64,000 nt of DNA. Origin: Thereva unica. Lineage: Eukaryota; Arthropoda; Insecta; Diptera; Therevidae. The position numbers and the translations under genes are program-made. Position 1 is the stretch's first letter; each line of letters begins with the position of its first letter. Location: positions 27,450,942 through 27,514,941 of the forward strand of contig OX465281.1 of NCBI GenBank assembly GCA_949987705.1, in the 5' to 3' direction. The notes below the pieces were generated by a model, which worked only from the letters and a program-made list of their open reading frames with translations, made no database searches and was not told the DNA's origin. This document shows positions 32,451 through 43,894 of this stretch, piece after piece.

Positions 32451-34056
32451 CATATAAAGGCGAGTATACCTAAACTAATAAGCCCCTTTATTTTTTTTCG
32501 GTTCCTCACCCCCTCGCGAGTCGGGATTGTTAATCCGCGTTTGTAAAGACAGCCCTACAACCTAACTCTGGAGACTGCAAGAAACAAGACAGCGAAACGG
32601 TCACAAATTTAGTGACCAGGTTAGATGGCTGCTCGTACGTGTTGTTGATTGACCTCACTTGAATTTATTTCAATATCTAGGCTAGACCAAGCAGTCCAAA
32701 CCATGCAGACCATATAGACCAGGCACTCCAGACCAGATACAAAAGGTAGACCAGATCAATTAGACGAGACGAGATAAACCAGGCATTCCAGAAGAGAGTT
32801 CGGAAGGAGGAAGAGATAGGATTTAAGATGAGGAAAGGAGTGCGGTGGTCAGTCATCAACGGAAAAGCGGGAATACCACGTAGCATAACATGCACGTGCC
32901 GCAACTATTTTGCACTGATGGAAGTGCGAGCATAGCCTTCTAGCGGGGGCCACTGGTAACTACCCTATGAGAAAGGATAGGCTAATATGATTGGGCTGGT
33001 CCCTTCCAAGTATGGTTGGCGTGAGGCTAATAACCTCACCCGGAAAAAATAACTATAAAGGAACGAGCAACATGGTGTAGTTCCGTATTTTACAGTATTG
33101 GAAGTTGATTTGCTTTGGAGTCGCATTTTGCCATATCTATCGTTCTCTCGGGTCAACCTCTAGTGTTTTGAAGTGTGGAATTGCACTGCTTTTCAGCGAA
33201 CAGCACATTTATTGCGAGGCCAGGACCAGATCTCGGTTGCAGAGCCTTTTAATAATAATAAGGAGTGGGGAGGAGGAGTATTTGAAGGTAGTAAATCGGA
33301 GTTGAGCCTAACCCCTTCTCTTACGTATTTGAATATAAATTTTTGTACGTAAGAATTGCCTAGATGTTGTCATATTGTTTATTGCACTCCATTTACCAGG
33401 AAACCATATAATTTATTGCTGAATATAATAGGGTCGAGTTTATTTAAATCTTCAATAAAGTCTCAACATTTTCGATAGTTAGATATTTAAGAAAAATTGA
33501 GGCGGCAGGCCGACAGAAACTTTATAAAAGTAGCTAAAGCTTCCAATTTCCCAACTCACGCAGAGCTTTGCTAGTCTCATAGATCGTCATACCTCATAGT
33601 GTTTAATTTAATTCCCGCATCTCTACCGATTCCCACACGGTCAATTCTTAGAACCTCGATAAAATTCCCCACAAGGCACACCGAAGTTCCACGGCAGATT
33701 TGATCTAAAGTGCGAAATCGCACCCAAGATACACCGAAGTTCAACTAATCTCACACAGGCGGCGCTGACTCACACCCCAGACCGCATCCATACCCTAGTT
33801 CATAATCGATGACTTTACTGGTCCCGTAAGCCTGTACCTATAGTACTATGACCTCCACACCAAAATAGTTCCGGAGAGAAAACGCATTGTGGAAAATGTA
33901 GATATCTAAGATAATGTGGAAATAATACCACAGCTTCCGCGACCTCAGTTTAATAATACCCAGGTCCATTCCACATAAGTGGCTTTTCCGACATTGTTCA
34001 GTTCATTTAAACTTGAAAGCTTTGTGTCTGACTTATAACATTTGACAGCTTCATTA
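32451..34056. other. Stretch without recognisable gene
   Basis: Nothing beyond short chance frames. 32680-32780 is locally rich in CCAGACCA-type direct repeats. Confidence 0.4.
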
Positions 34057-34281
34057 GGCCTGCACCATACTATCTTGCCGTTCGCGGGCCAGTCTCATGC
34101 CAGTTTCGGTCCACTCAAATATTTTTACAGGAAAAGCAACACACACACACACACACTGGCATGGGACTTGAACGGGAGCGAAATTGTGAACACGCCAATC
34201 GATGTTCCTGTAAAAATACTTTACTGGACCGAGACTGGCATGAGACTAGACCGAGAACGGCACGATAGTATGAAGCGGGCC
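34057..34281. mobile_element. 225-bp MITE with long TIRs and TTA target duplication
   Basis: The two arms (about 80 bp each) are inverted copies, beginning GGCCTGCACCATACTATCTT on the left and GGCCCGCTTCATACTATCGT on the right, and ending at TATTTTTACAGGAA. TTA flanks both sides (34054-34056, 34282-34284). A CA repeat lies in the loop (34139-34156). The 3-bp TTA target fits PIF/Harbinger. Its ends differ from the Harbinger at 27144, so another family drives it. Confidence 0.85.
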
Positions 34282-34309
34282 TTACTGATGTGCATTTGGT
34301 TTCAGTTTT

Positions 34310-34530
34310 GATAGTCAGAAAACATCAGCCAAATGGAATGGCATTCCACTATTCCAGTTGATTACTTTGAGCGAACTTTTCCGTCGGTATTCAGTTGAGC
34401 GAACTCCGGTCTGAGTTATCCTCAGTTCAATATGTTGAAATACATATATAGAAACTGAGGTATATTTTCATCAAGCTCAGTTCACCAATTTGTTCGAACT
34501 TGTGCAGTTCGGCTGGTCAAGCCAGCGCAT
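34310..34530. repeat. Dispersed repeat, related to 62820-63160
   Basis: GGAATGGCATTCCACTATTC, GTTGATTAC, GTTCAATATGTTGAAA and GCTGGTCAAGCCAG occur here in the same order as diverged counterparts at 62940-63142. The family is unidentified. Confidence 0.45.
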
Positions 34531-34794
34531 AACAGCATTCAGCAAACATATTGTGACGATTTATGCAGTAATGTGTCGCCATCTATTAGAAATGATTTAT
34601 AGTTTAAGATTTTGAAAAGCTTTCGAATGCTCTAGAAGATTGGAGACTTCTGTGGAATGATGTGGATGTTGAATTGGTAAGGACCATGGATATTTAAATA
34701 GAGGCGCTACGATAGATAGGGTGGCTAGTGAGTTTTGATTAGAAAAAGCGATCAAAGTGCTCTAAACTTTAATAGGGTCCTAAGCGATAAAAGT

Positions 34795-37414
34795 CTACAA
34801 AAGTCGTCTCAGGGAGTTCAAATATGAACTGCGAAACTCAAAAAGGGAATCCTGGAAAACCTTTTGTGCGACAATAGAAGGTTTTTCGGATGCCGCAAGA
34901 ATGAGAAAAGTTCTCTCGAAAAGCCCAATGTGCCAAGAAATGCTGCAACAAGCAGACGGTACATGGACCACAAGCAGTCAGGAGTCATTGAAACTCCTAC
35001 TCGATACTCACTTTCCTGGCTCAACATCTCTTGCTGCATCTGCAGAAACAGGTTTTGAGGGCCCAGCTAGCACACATAATTTAGGCACCATTGACAGATT
35101 GATAAACAGGGATTTACTCCTGTGGTCCATAGAAGGTTTCATGCCTTATAAAACACCGGGACCAGATGGAATTTATCCCATTGAAATTCAGAAAGTCAGT
35201 GACCTAATTCTGAATTGGCTCGCAGCCATCTATAGGAGCTCCCTTAGCCTAAGCTACATTCCAACATCCTGGAGAGTAGCGAAGGTGGCTTTCATTCCGA
35301 AAGCGGGTAAAATCTCCTACCACAATCCAAAAGACTTGAGACCTATATGTCTCACATCCTTTCTCCTCAAGATACTAGAAAGACTTGTGGAGATCCATGT
35401 TAAGCAAAGCATTGATAAAAAACTGCTTTCTCCCTCGCAGCATGCCTACACGAAAGGTAAATCAGTAGACACTGCTCTCCACTCTTTGGTAGCGGTCATT
35501 GAAAGATCCCTTGAATTCAAGGAATTCACGTTGGCTGCTTTCTTAGATATTGAAGGTGCTTTCAACAATGTTGAACCCTCTGCGGTCACGAGGGCACTCC
35601 AGCGTCTGAATGTTGATGGGTGCTCCAGGTCCTTTATTGATCAGCTGCTAGGGTGCAGGGTCATAAAGTCTAGCCTGGGGCTTTCGGAAGAAGTCAGACG
35701 GGTCAAAAGAGGCACACCACAAGGTGGGGTCTTATCGCCGCTCCTTTGGAATATGATAGTCAATGAAGTATTGATAACTCTAAAGGAGTCTGGGTGCACC
35801 ACGGTGGTCTATGCTGATGATATTGTGCTGGTGGTGACCGGCAAGTACATCTCAACAATAAGAGATATAATGCAACAAGCATTGAATACTCTTTCTCATT
35901 GGGCCACTACAAAGGGTCTAGGCGTCAACCCAGCCAAGACTGAAGTAGTGCTCTTTACAAAGAAGCATAGACTTCCCAATTTTCCTTCTTTAAGACTTTG
36001 TAATGGAGGAATGCGAAATTTCTAGGTCTCATACTCGATAGGAAACTAACGTGGAGGCCGAATCTTATAGAAAGAGCAAATAAGGCCAAAACAGCTCTCT
36101 TCCTATGCCAGAGAACGATCGGAGTCAACTGGGGCCTTAAACCCCGCATCGTCCACTGGCTCTATACAGCCGTAATCAGACCTATACTTATGCATGGCAT
36201 ATCGGTATGGTGGACTGCATTACAGAAGATTACGTATCGTAAGATACTGGAAAAGGTCCAAAGAACAGCTGAGCTGTGTATCAGTGGTGCAATGAGAAGC
36301 ACCCCTATAGCTGCGCTGGATGTCTTATTGCATCTTACCCCTTTGGATATACACGCCGAGCAAATGGCAGCCTGGACGGCTGCCAGGACAAAGCCTTCTC
36401 TTGGATGGACTCCATATTCATATGGCCATTCATCCATCCTTAGGAAATTCGCCACCACTGCGAACAACCTAGATTATACTACACCTACGTGGACCTTGGG
36501 GAAAGGTTTCAATACCATCATTCCGGCCAGAGATGACTGGACAGATGGTGTTATCCCAACTGGGTCATTATGTATCTTCACAGATGGCTCAAAAATTGGG
36601 AATAATGTAGGCTCTGGTATCTTTTCCGAGGCATTAAATATAAATACCTCTCTTCGTCTACCCGACCACTGCAGCGTCTTCCAAGCGGAAGTCACTGCGA
36701 TCTGGGAGGCTCTCGAATGGTTGAAGATAAATAATATATCTCATAAGAATATGTATTCTATCGGATAGCCAGGCGGCCCTCAAGGCTCTAAATTCTGTCG
36801 TCACAACATCCACGACTCTTCTGAACTGCCGCAGGTCTCTGTGTGAGACTGCCACTCAGTTTGATATAACACTGTGTTGGGTTCCTGGACACAGTGGGAT
36901 TAGGGGAAACTGTAGGGCAGATGAGCTTGCTAGACAGGGAACCGAAGTGGAAAGGACACCCCACTTAACCCGAATGGGAATGCCCTTAGCCACCTATAAA
37001 CTAGCTGTGAGAAAAATCAGCTTAGCTCGAGCCGGGCTGAGATGGACCACAGCAACGGTTTGTCGCACTCTTCATGCAATGTGGCCAACTTTGGACGCAA
37101 AGCGTTCAAAATCTCTGGTTCAGTTGAACAAAAAGGAGATAAGCCACGTGGTAAGGGTGCTGACTGGTCACTGTCCCTTCGGCCCACACGCCCAAAGATT
37201 AGGACTCCCCCACAACGACTTATGTAAAAGTTGTGGTAATGAAGAAGAGGAAGAAACTGTCTCCCATCTTCTCTGTACATGGCCCGCCCTAGCAAGGAAA
37301 AGAGGGACCCTACTTGGCTCACCTTTTCTTGATGGATTGAGCGAGCTGCAAAATATTGGTGTCTCTAGACTCTGTCGCTTTATTAAAAGCTCGAAATGGC
37401 TTGAAATGGCCTGA
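34795..37414 (+). pseudogene. LOA-like RT and RNase H polyprotein, two frame breaks
   Basis: The RT domain has PGPDGIYP, AKVAFIPKAGK with LRPICLTSFLLK, AAFLDIEGAFNN (catalytic Asp region), RGTPQGGVLSPLLWN and VYADDIVLV. The frame shifts near 36009 and continues with KFLGLILDRKLTW and the thumb. The RNase H domain follows, with IFTDGSKIGNN, QAEVTAIWEALEWL, a second break near 36757, SDSQAALKAL and CWVPGHSGIRGN. A zinc-knuckle-like C-terminal CKSC…HLLCTWP closes the protein at about 37414. RT plus RNase H, with GGVLSPLLWN, places it in the LOA/I group. Apart from the two shifts the frame is intact, so the copy is fairly young. Confidence 0.85.
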
Positions 37415-37456
37415 ACTATGTCCCAATACCAGAATGACATCACAATGGGCCCAATG

Positions 37457-37495
37457 CACAGTGGTTTAGCTTGCATGGAGCATGCGTCAAAAATC
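37457..37495 (+). repeat. Left Transib terminus, 23-RSS-like
   Basis: CACAGTG at 37457-37463, spacer 37464-37486 (23 bp), nonamer-like TCAAAAATC at 37487-37495. This matches 7 of 9 bases of the canonical ACAAAAACC. Confidence 0.8.
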
Positions 37496-37703
37496 ATTTT
37501 ACCGTAAACTACAAGAGCTAAGTTGAAAAAATAAACTCTATTTATTTAAAGACACTTTATAATACAAAATAAATGTAAAAATATTTTTTTTTATTAATAC
37601 AAAAGTTATTAAAAAAAAATTAAAAAAATTATGATGACGTCAAAAAGTAATCAAAATGGATATTTTTTGGAAGAAAAAAATCCTAAGACTACATAAAATA
37701 AAT

Positions 37704-39595
37704 TTATATCAATAACAAACTTTGAACTTCAGCACTTAAAGTAGTTTTTTTTTTCTTTGGTAGCTTTCTAAGTCCTGTAATAAATGGATCGGATCTCAAA
37801 AGAAGCCTATTGATTAAATCAAGATTGGAAACAGCTCTTGAGTATTTCCTGGTGTGGTTCAATCTAAAAGACTTTAAATCTTTATTTCTAGACTCAGCCG
37901 CTTCTTCAGGCAACTCGCCAATAGGTAATAAAGCTTTTCTTTAACATCCGGTCCATGAATTAAAACTCTGTGTACGGATGCGGGCATAAAATACCAAGGA
38001 TAACTTTCGACTAGTTTACGTGCTGTTTCTAAAGTAAAATGTTTAAATCTCTCTACATTTATATCATAGCCTGAGCTCATCGTATTCAAGATAGTGGAAC
38101 ATCTATCGATTAGATTTTTATCTAAGCCAGTAATTTCTGCCGAAATTGCACTGCACTCAAAAAATTTACGTGCTGTGTTTCCATCGTTAGATGTTCCACT
38201 ACCACATATTTTTGGCTGATCTACAATAAGACCCAGTTTCTTTCTAAATTCAGATTGAATGCGCACTTTATTTTGGCAAAGTTTGTCTTTGTCTTCTTGA
38301 GACCTCACTTGCCATTTTTTAATGTTGAGCCTACAAGCAAGATGGAGAAAATACTCGAAAAAGCGAATCCATGTGTGGAGAGTAGAAAGCCCGAACTGAA
38401 AACGATCTTCATAAATTGGCCTTTGCAAGCACATCTCAATGTTGCTCATTTCAGAAGGCTTAGCTTCACAGATGTAACATTTGGCCGAACTTGTATCAGA
38501 AAGGGCAGACCAAACTTTGCCATCTACCATGGTTAATAGTAAATTATGTCCAATACAAAATTCGCGTTCATTAACTGTAACAGTTGTTGGAGTCAACGAT
38601 GATATTTTCTCCTTAAAATAATTTTCTTCCCCACGAGATATATCAACACTTTCTTTCACGAATTTAAAACGTATTGGCCTGCAGTACCAAACAGGTGATG
38701 GTCTAGGATTTTTCCAAATAATATTATCGTTTGCTGAATCCACCAAGCGCAGCGGAACATAGGAAGTAACAAACAAGTTGCTGTCACGAAATTCGGCTTC
38801 ACTAAAGGCCTACTTGTACTCACTCTGTCCCGTGCTACCATCAAAGCCCCATTTCCCAATTAACTTTAGGTCACAGGGAGAGATCACTACGTTTTCAAAC
38901 ACTTCTTTATGCGATAGAGCTATTCTACTGGCAGTGTGGTCTAAGAGTCTTTGAAGTTCTACTTCAGCTCCGGCTTCCGACACTTCAATGTTTCTAGGGT
39001 AACACTCCTTTTTGCTAAGTAACACTTGGTTATATGATGGAAACACATTATGACCTTTACTATTTACAAAATTTCGTATCAATAAATATTGGTGCTTTGT
39101 TAGTTTTGCTTCAACAATTAAAGATAAAACTTCGCTTGCTTTACATTCGATCCTTCTTGACGATTCAGAAAAACTGGTATTACGAACATGTTCACTGAGC
39201 GACATGTCTACATTTGCCAACTCAGCAAGTCGCCGTTGTTTGGTTCTCGTACTACATTTAGTAAAATCTTTTCGTGGACGGCCGCGATGACGATCGTTAG
39301 AAGAGCAAGCAGACTCAGTAGGCATCGTTGTTGATGCGTTACAATGTATTTCTTCAGAAACATTCAACCATGTTGAATGCTTCTTCATAAAATAGGGCTT
39401 GTTACCTTTGCAGCCCTTCAGCATGACTGCTATTCGTGTACACATATAGTTAACACGTAACTGCAAAAGTCCAATAAAATCCAAATTTTCTTTGTCAATC
39501 GACTCAGGTAAATTCGTGAGTAAAGTTTGAAAAACTTTATTACTTCTCTGAGCCATTGTGCCCGTTTTAGTGTTCCAAAGCTCATACACATGCAT
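37704..39595 (-). pseudogene. Transib transposase, RAG1-core relative, with one stop and one frameshift
   Basis: A DDE recombinase of the family from which the RAG1 core is thought to descend. Reading from 39595, the N-terminal part has an RGRPRKDF basic hook-like stretch. The catalytic-core motif KWGFDGSTGQSEYK follows, with Asp at 38840-38842 (about residue 252). Directly after it an in-frame TAG (38810-38812) interrupts. The same frame then continues with VDGKVWSALSDTSSAKCYIC (second acidic region and a Cys pair), LHTWIRFFEYFLHL and GTSNDGNTARKFFE, the Transib signature. Near 37934-37940 a one-base loss in an A-run shifts the frame. The last part, with PEEAAESRNKD and the third catalytic Glu, is read from about 37940 to 37704. 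This copy cannot make full-length protein. Confidence 0.88.
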
Positions 39596-40202
39596 TCTAG
39601 ACAGGTTGCACGTGTAAGATGATGTACCTACAACAGAAGATTGAAAAATTATTAGATCAAGCTAAAAAGAAAAAAATTCACAGTGTTTGCTATGCCATAT
39701 TGACCGATGCGTAGAGTAGAGTAGATAATTGTAAGCTGTAAAACCTAATGTATTTCATAAAAGGGACTCTAAACTATTTTTTGGTATAAAAATCATCATT
39801 AAAGAAGATTAAGAAACATGTTAAATTCTTTGTGCAATCAGGCATTACGTTAAAATTTTATGTGCAAATACACACATTCCACAGACCCTCAAAAAATACA
39901 ATATGACATAAAAACCATTTAAACTTTAGATACAAAATAAAGATACATGCCTTGCTGTAAAATTTCCATAAAAAAATTTTCTGTAACGATACCCGTTTTA
40001 ATAAAAAACTTAAAACAATATAAGGCGTCCGATGAGTCACTTTAAACACTAATTTGAAAAAATCAGAATACGTACGCTTTGTGTTGCAAAATAACACTGA
40101 GAATGATTTTCGAAATGCTAAATTTGTATATTTTCATAATATACGGATCTTGTACAAGCTTTATTGAACCATGAAAGTGACAAACTAAAGAGTTGATTTT
40201 TT

Positions 40203-40232
40203 TATTTTTGTCGTATGGGCCAGCCCACTGTG
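40203..40232 (-). repeat. Right Transib terminus, RSS-like with 14-bp spacer
   Basis: Minus strand: CACAGTG at 40232-40226, spacer of 14 bp, nonamer-like ACAAAAATA at 40211-40203. This matches 7 of 9 bases of ACAAAAACC. Confidence 0.75.
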
Positions 40233-40304
40233 CAATGGCGTGCGTAAGTGGGCTCCCTGGTGGGGGCAGCCATTTCAACCTAACCTAACCTAAGCGATAA
40301 AAGT

Positions 40305-41750
40305 AGTGAATTAGGCAATAAATACTAGTTATAAGTGAGAGGTTATTAATTAGTGAACTCTTGAAGTGTGAAAATTTTTAAGGGTATTCCTTGATTAATC
40401 CTATGAGATCGTTAAGCCAATAAGTGAAACAGGTGAAAGCTATAGCTGGAGCAAAGAAATCAAACTCTCTATCCAATACAACAAATAACTTTAAATAGTT
40501 AAATATTTCCCAAAATTTAACACTTTAAGGCATAAAGCCTTCCAAAAATCTCCTCTAGTTTAAAAAAAAGAAATAATAAAACGAGCACTGTGTCACCCAT
40601 CGCCATCAAATATCCCCGAACTTCCTTAAAGAAAGACATCAAGCTAAAGAGTTGCTTTCAGTCGAAAATTTATTGGAAGCAGAACGCCCCAACATCAGAG
40701 GGTTATAACAGTAATTCGATGGATCCAACCCCTGCTCCATGGGCCCATCTTATAGGATTCACAGTGTCCATCTTTCTTCCATTATTACCTTTGACCTCAA
40801 TTTATTTTATTGAGCCATTGAATGAACTGACACCTTCGAATTAACTCAGGTGAGAGTCTAGGTGCCCATTAAGGACTAAAAGACTGTTTACAAAAGCGAT
40901 TAATTCTTGCTGTCAGGAGCCCTGTACGAACCCATTTCATACATGTGTCAACAAAACTCGGTCCATATACACTTTGTCGGGTACTTCCACCTCTTTTTTT
41001 TCTGGTTTGTTCTTGTTTGTCATCTTGTGAGCGGCGAAGTGTTCCAACCGGGGCCGACAGCACAACATAACCCGGGCACAACCCTGGGTTCGAGTGTACA
41101 CATACATATGGGTGTATGTGTCACCCGTATAGCCCAGGAAACCCATTATCCTTCTGCGTGATAATTCATTCCTGCAATTACGTATCCGGAGTCGAACGCC
41201 ATCCGGCAGAAAGCACTAAATACCGGCCACAAATTACTGGAGTACGAAACCAGTTCATACCGAAAGCAATACCCCGAAAGCGACATCCTGGAAAAAGAGA
41301 GACCTGCCCTCGGCAAGGCCCACCTGAAGCCATTAACCTTAACAAAGAAAGCCGCCTAGGTGGAGAGTATTGACGATGTTTAATCCTGTTAGGGATTCCC
41401 TTCTTATTGCAGATTTGCTCAATTGGGACAAACACTTTCTGCGGCACGAGAGGAGCCGTGATTGTTGTCCGTCCAGGTGAAAGTTACCGATATAGAAACT
41501 TGCCAGATGAGGCAAAAAGTTTTAAGGTGATTTGTAATCTTTTGTATCGTGAAAAGTTTCTAAATGTTCAATGATCGAAAATCAGTGGTGGGTGATGTGT
41601 TTTGTCGAGTGGGAATGTTTTTGTAGAGCTCTACAAAATCCGTGCAAGAAAAAATTGTGAAAAACTGCGGAAGTCCTTGGAAGTAACAACAAATTTTTTT
41701 TAGGGAGAGCCGAACACTTCTTGATCATCCTAAGATTGTTGCCATAGGCA
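40305..41750. other. Stretch without recognisable gene
   Basis: Short overlapping frames on both strands around 40.9-41.4 kb, none with a domain. Confidence 0.4.
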
Positions 41751-41850
41751 AACCTTTCGAGCAGGTGATCTGTTACCGGATACTCTCTAGGGTAGAAAGT
41801 GTAGGAGGCCTGTCGGAAAAGCAATTCGGCTTCAGAAAGGCATGGTCGCC
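41751..41850 (+). pseudogene. R1-like RT fragment, second copy
   Basis: The frame reads FEQVICYRILSRVESVGGLSEKQFGFRK, the same block as at 26100-26140 (GLSEKKFGFRK). At the nucleotide level the GGCCTGTCGGAAAAG and TTCGGCTTCAGAAAGGC parts are shared, so both derive from one family. The copy ends at about 41845. Confidence 0.6.
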
Positions 41851-41984
41851 AAAAAATTGTGATACAAGTTAAGTAGTGGCCTTTGATTTACACAAAAAGT
41901 AGAAATAACCAGGACGAGGTAACCACATGTAGTTTTAAAACGAGCAAAATAACTTCATCGGTTGTTACCTCGAGTATGGATTTG

Positions 41985-42095
41985 GTATGGGGTGTGCGTT
42001 TCTGTGGTAGCTTCGATGTGATTGGTGCGAGCTTTCGCGCTTGTATAATTGGTTTGTGTCTTGGGTGAGCTTTCGCCTCGGGAGATCTTTTGCGC
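41985..42095. repeat. Short repeat found inverted at 53690-53790
   Basis: GAGCTTTCGCGC … TTGTGTCTTGGGTGAGCTTTCGC here corresponds to the reverse complement of GCGAAAGCTCACCCAAGACACAA at about 53703-53725. Confidence 0.45.
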
Positions 42096-42409
42096 TGGTG
42101 ATCCTGGAAGGGTAGTGGACTCGAGTTTGATAGTTCAATAATAATAAGAATACGATTCCATTTATGCGAGATACCGTGGGCTCTTGATGGAATCTATTAT
42201 GGAGCCACTTTTCTGGGGAAATTCATGGTCTCCTTCATGGTAATTCATTCATAACTAGAACTCCTAGCCTGTGAACCTCCTCCTATAGCACCACTAAACA
42301 CCTTTTACCTTATTCTATCCTCTATTACTTTTTTCGAACTAAACTTTTTTTGGTAAGATCCAAAAGTAAGGCTGCCATTCGCTTGACCTATTGTACTACA
42401 CCCCTATAC

Positions 42410-43160
42410 CCATATTTGGGAGCTGGAGCAAATTCAATAGCCTGCCTAGTGGCTTGTCGCTTACACTTGACTGTTCAAGGCTCCCGTAGTCCCGACCGTA
42501 GCTCTACCTTCCGGCTGTTCGGAAGAAATGCACTAAAGTGGCCTCGGATATGCTCCCTGGGCTCCCCAATTCCACTCCTTAAGTCAGCCCAGAACCATAG
42601 GGCGGAGTGGCAGCGGTCTGGGTCTGCTTGTTGTAGGAGGGTAATGGCGATTCCAACCTTTTTTCTTTCTCTTCTGGGGTCCCTGGATGATGGGAATGCT
42701 CCCATTACATTATATGGGAGCTGTAAGCGGGCCTCAAGTGTGCTCCGCGGGGCTCCCCAATTCCACTTCGGTCCTCCTTGCCTTGGCCCTCCAACTTTTT
42801 TGGTCCACAAAAATCCCATGAGTATGATACGAAGGCAAGGTCCATCGTGGCAGACCCCCATATCATAATAAGGCTTTATAAAACTGGGTGCACCCGGTGC
42901 CCACAGGAGATCGTTGAACGACAGTGCAAAACCTATCCACTGTCAAGCAGTCCTCGACACGACAACTCTACATCTTGGCTTGTATCCCATCCCTTTCAGG
43001 ACATCTTCTAGTGGCCACCACGAGAGGGTTATGACGGCACTTCAACCAGCCCAAGATAGTTACGGACGTGCGTATTTAAATATTTAAATATGTACACTAT
43101 ATGTTACTCCGCCTATCTCGCTGGTGACCCGAACTAAGCTCACTACTAGACCAGATAGCA
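42410..43160. repeat. Dispersed repeat, copy B (related to 23715-24500 and 10540-10625)
   Basis: Shares ordered blocks with copy A and, at its 3' part, TAGTGGCC…GTTATGA with 10553-10625. Within it a CTCCCTGGGCTCCCCAATTC-like block occurs twice (about 42552 and 42740), suggesting an internal duplication. The overlapping frames on both strands look like shadows. Confidence 0.45.
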
Positions 43161-43894
43161 ATCAGAGAGCATAAGTCCCATAGAAGCATGACCAAATTAG
43201 TTTGGGACTGTCAACTCGCACTTGATGGTCTAGGTCGACTCAATCGGATCACTCTTATGTGAATGATGTGTAGAATCAAGACTCTGTCACTGTTTTATCG
43301 TTCTGGAGCTTTCTCTTTGAGCATCACCACACTTCGGCGAAAGGACACGATCGAACCATAATGAAAAACACCAAACACTAGTTTGGTGAATTCCGAACTA
43401 TCTATTCTTGGACGATCTCGCAACGAGGCCAGGTACTTAGTTTGACGACGTAGTAATGATGTCAGGACACGAGTTGGGTTGACTGCAACCTAAATTGCCT
43501 CCTTTGGAGGATCGGTAGAGTGGAGGGCCAAAGCTACGGGTGCCTCGAAGAAAACGAGTCTTGCCTTCAAGTTCTCTCTCACTATCCTGAGTACTTTTAC
43601 CATCATCCACAGTGTCTGGCTGTGGAGCAAGGGGGCTGATGCGCAGGCATTCATGTTGTTATATGATAAATCCACGGGTCTTGCATGTGTTTCTTTCGCT
43701 ATGGCGTTGGTTTTTCTGTTCGCGATTTCCGTGGCGCTAGTTCGACTCCCAAGTAATGTGCGATTTTTCTTTGCAATGGCTTGTTGTACAGAGTGTAAGA
43801 TCCGTGCTTTGCAGAGGCCAGGGCATTTACAAGCCCGACTAATAGCAACTTCCGTCTCGGCTCGGGCGATAGTGTAAAGAAGTATTTAATCTAT

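Larger units (their letters stand above)
37457..40232 (-). mobile_element. Transib DNA transposon, 2776 bp, nested in the LOA element
   Basis: Both ends begin CACAGTGG (37457 inward; 40232 inward on the minus strand). The element is flanked by a 5-bp duplication CAATG (37452-37456 and 40233-40237), as expected for Transib. At the left end a 23-bp spacer separates CACAGTG from TCAAAAATC (37487-37495). At the right end 14 bp separate CACAGTG from ACAAAAATA (40211-40203). Outside these blocks the ends differ. The single gene on the minus strand is a Transib transposase. Position within the LOA 3' UTR shows it inserted later. Confidence 0.92.
34779..40304 (+). mobile_element. LOA-like non-LTR retrotransposon, 5'-truncated, with nested Transib
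   Basis: CCTAAGCGATAAAAGT occurs at 34779-34794 and at 40289-40304, which I read as the target-site duplication (at least 11 bp, up to 16 if the CCTAA is counted). Directly after the first copy an open RT frame starts; directly before the second the element ends in CCTAACCTAACCTAA. The 3' UTR is interrupted at 37451/40238 by the Transib element. Without the Transib and its extra CAATG, the retrotransposon is about 2.7 kb. The endonuclease is absent, so it is truncated at the 5' end, as target-primed reverse transcription often leaves copies. Confidence 0.82.

Noticed and set aside
40274..40295. Telomeric (CCTAA)n tract
   Set aside because: Only three units, located at the 3' end of a non-LTR retrotransposon; better explained as its tail.
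42350..42868. 172-codon plus-strand frame and an opposing 128-codon frame
   Set aside because: They lie within a dispersed repeat, oppose each other and lack a domain.
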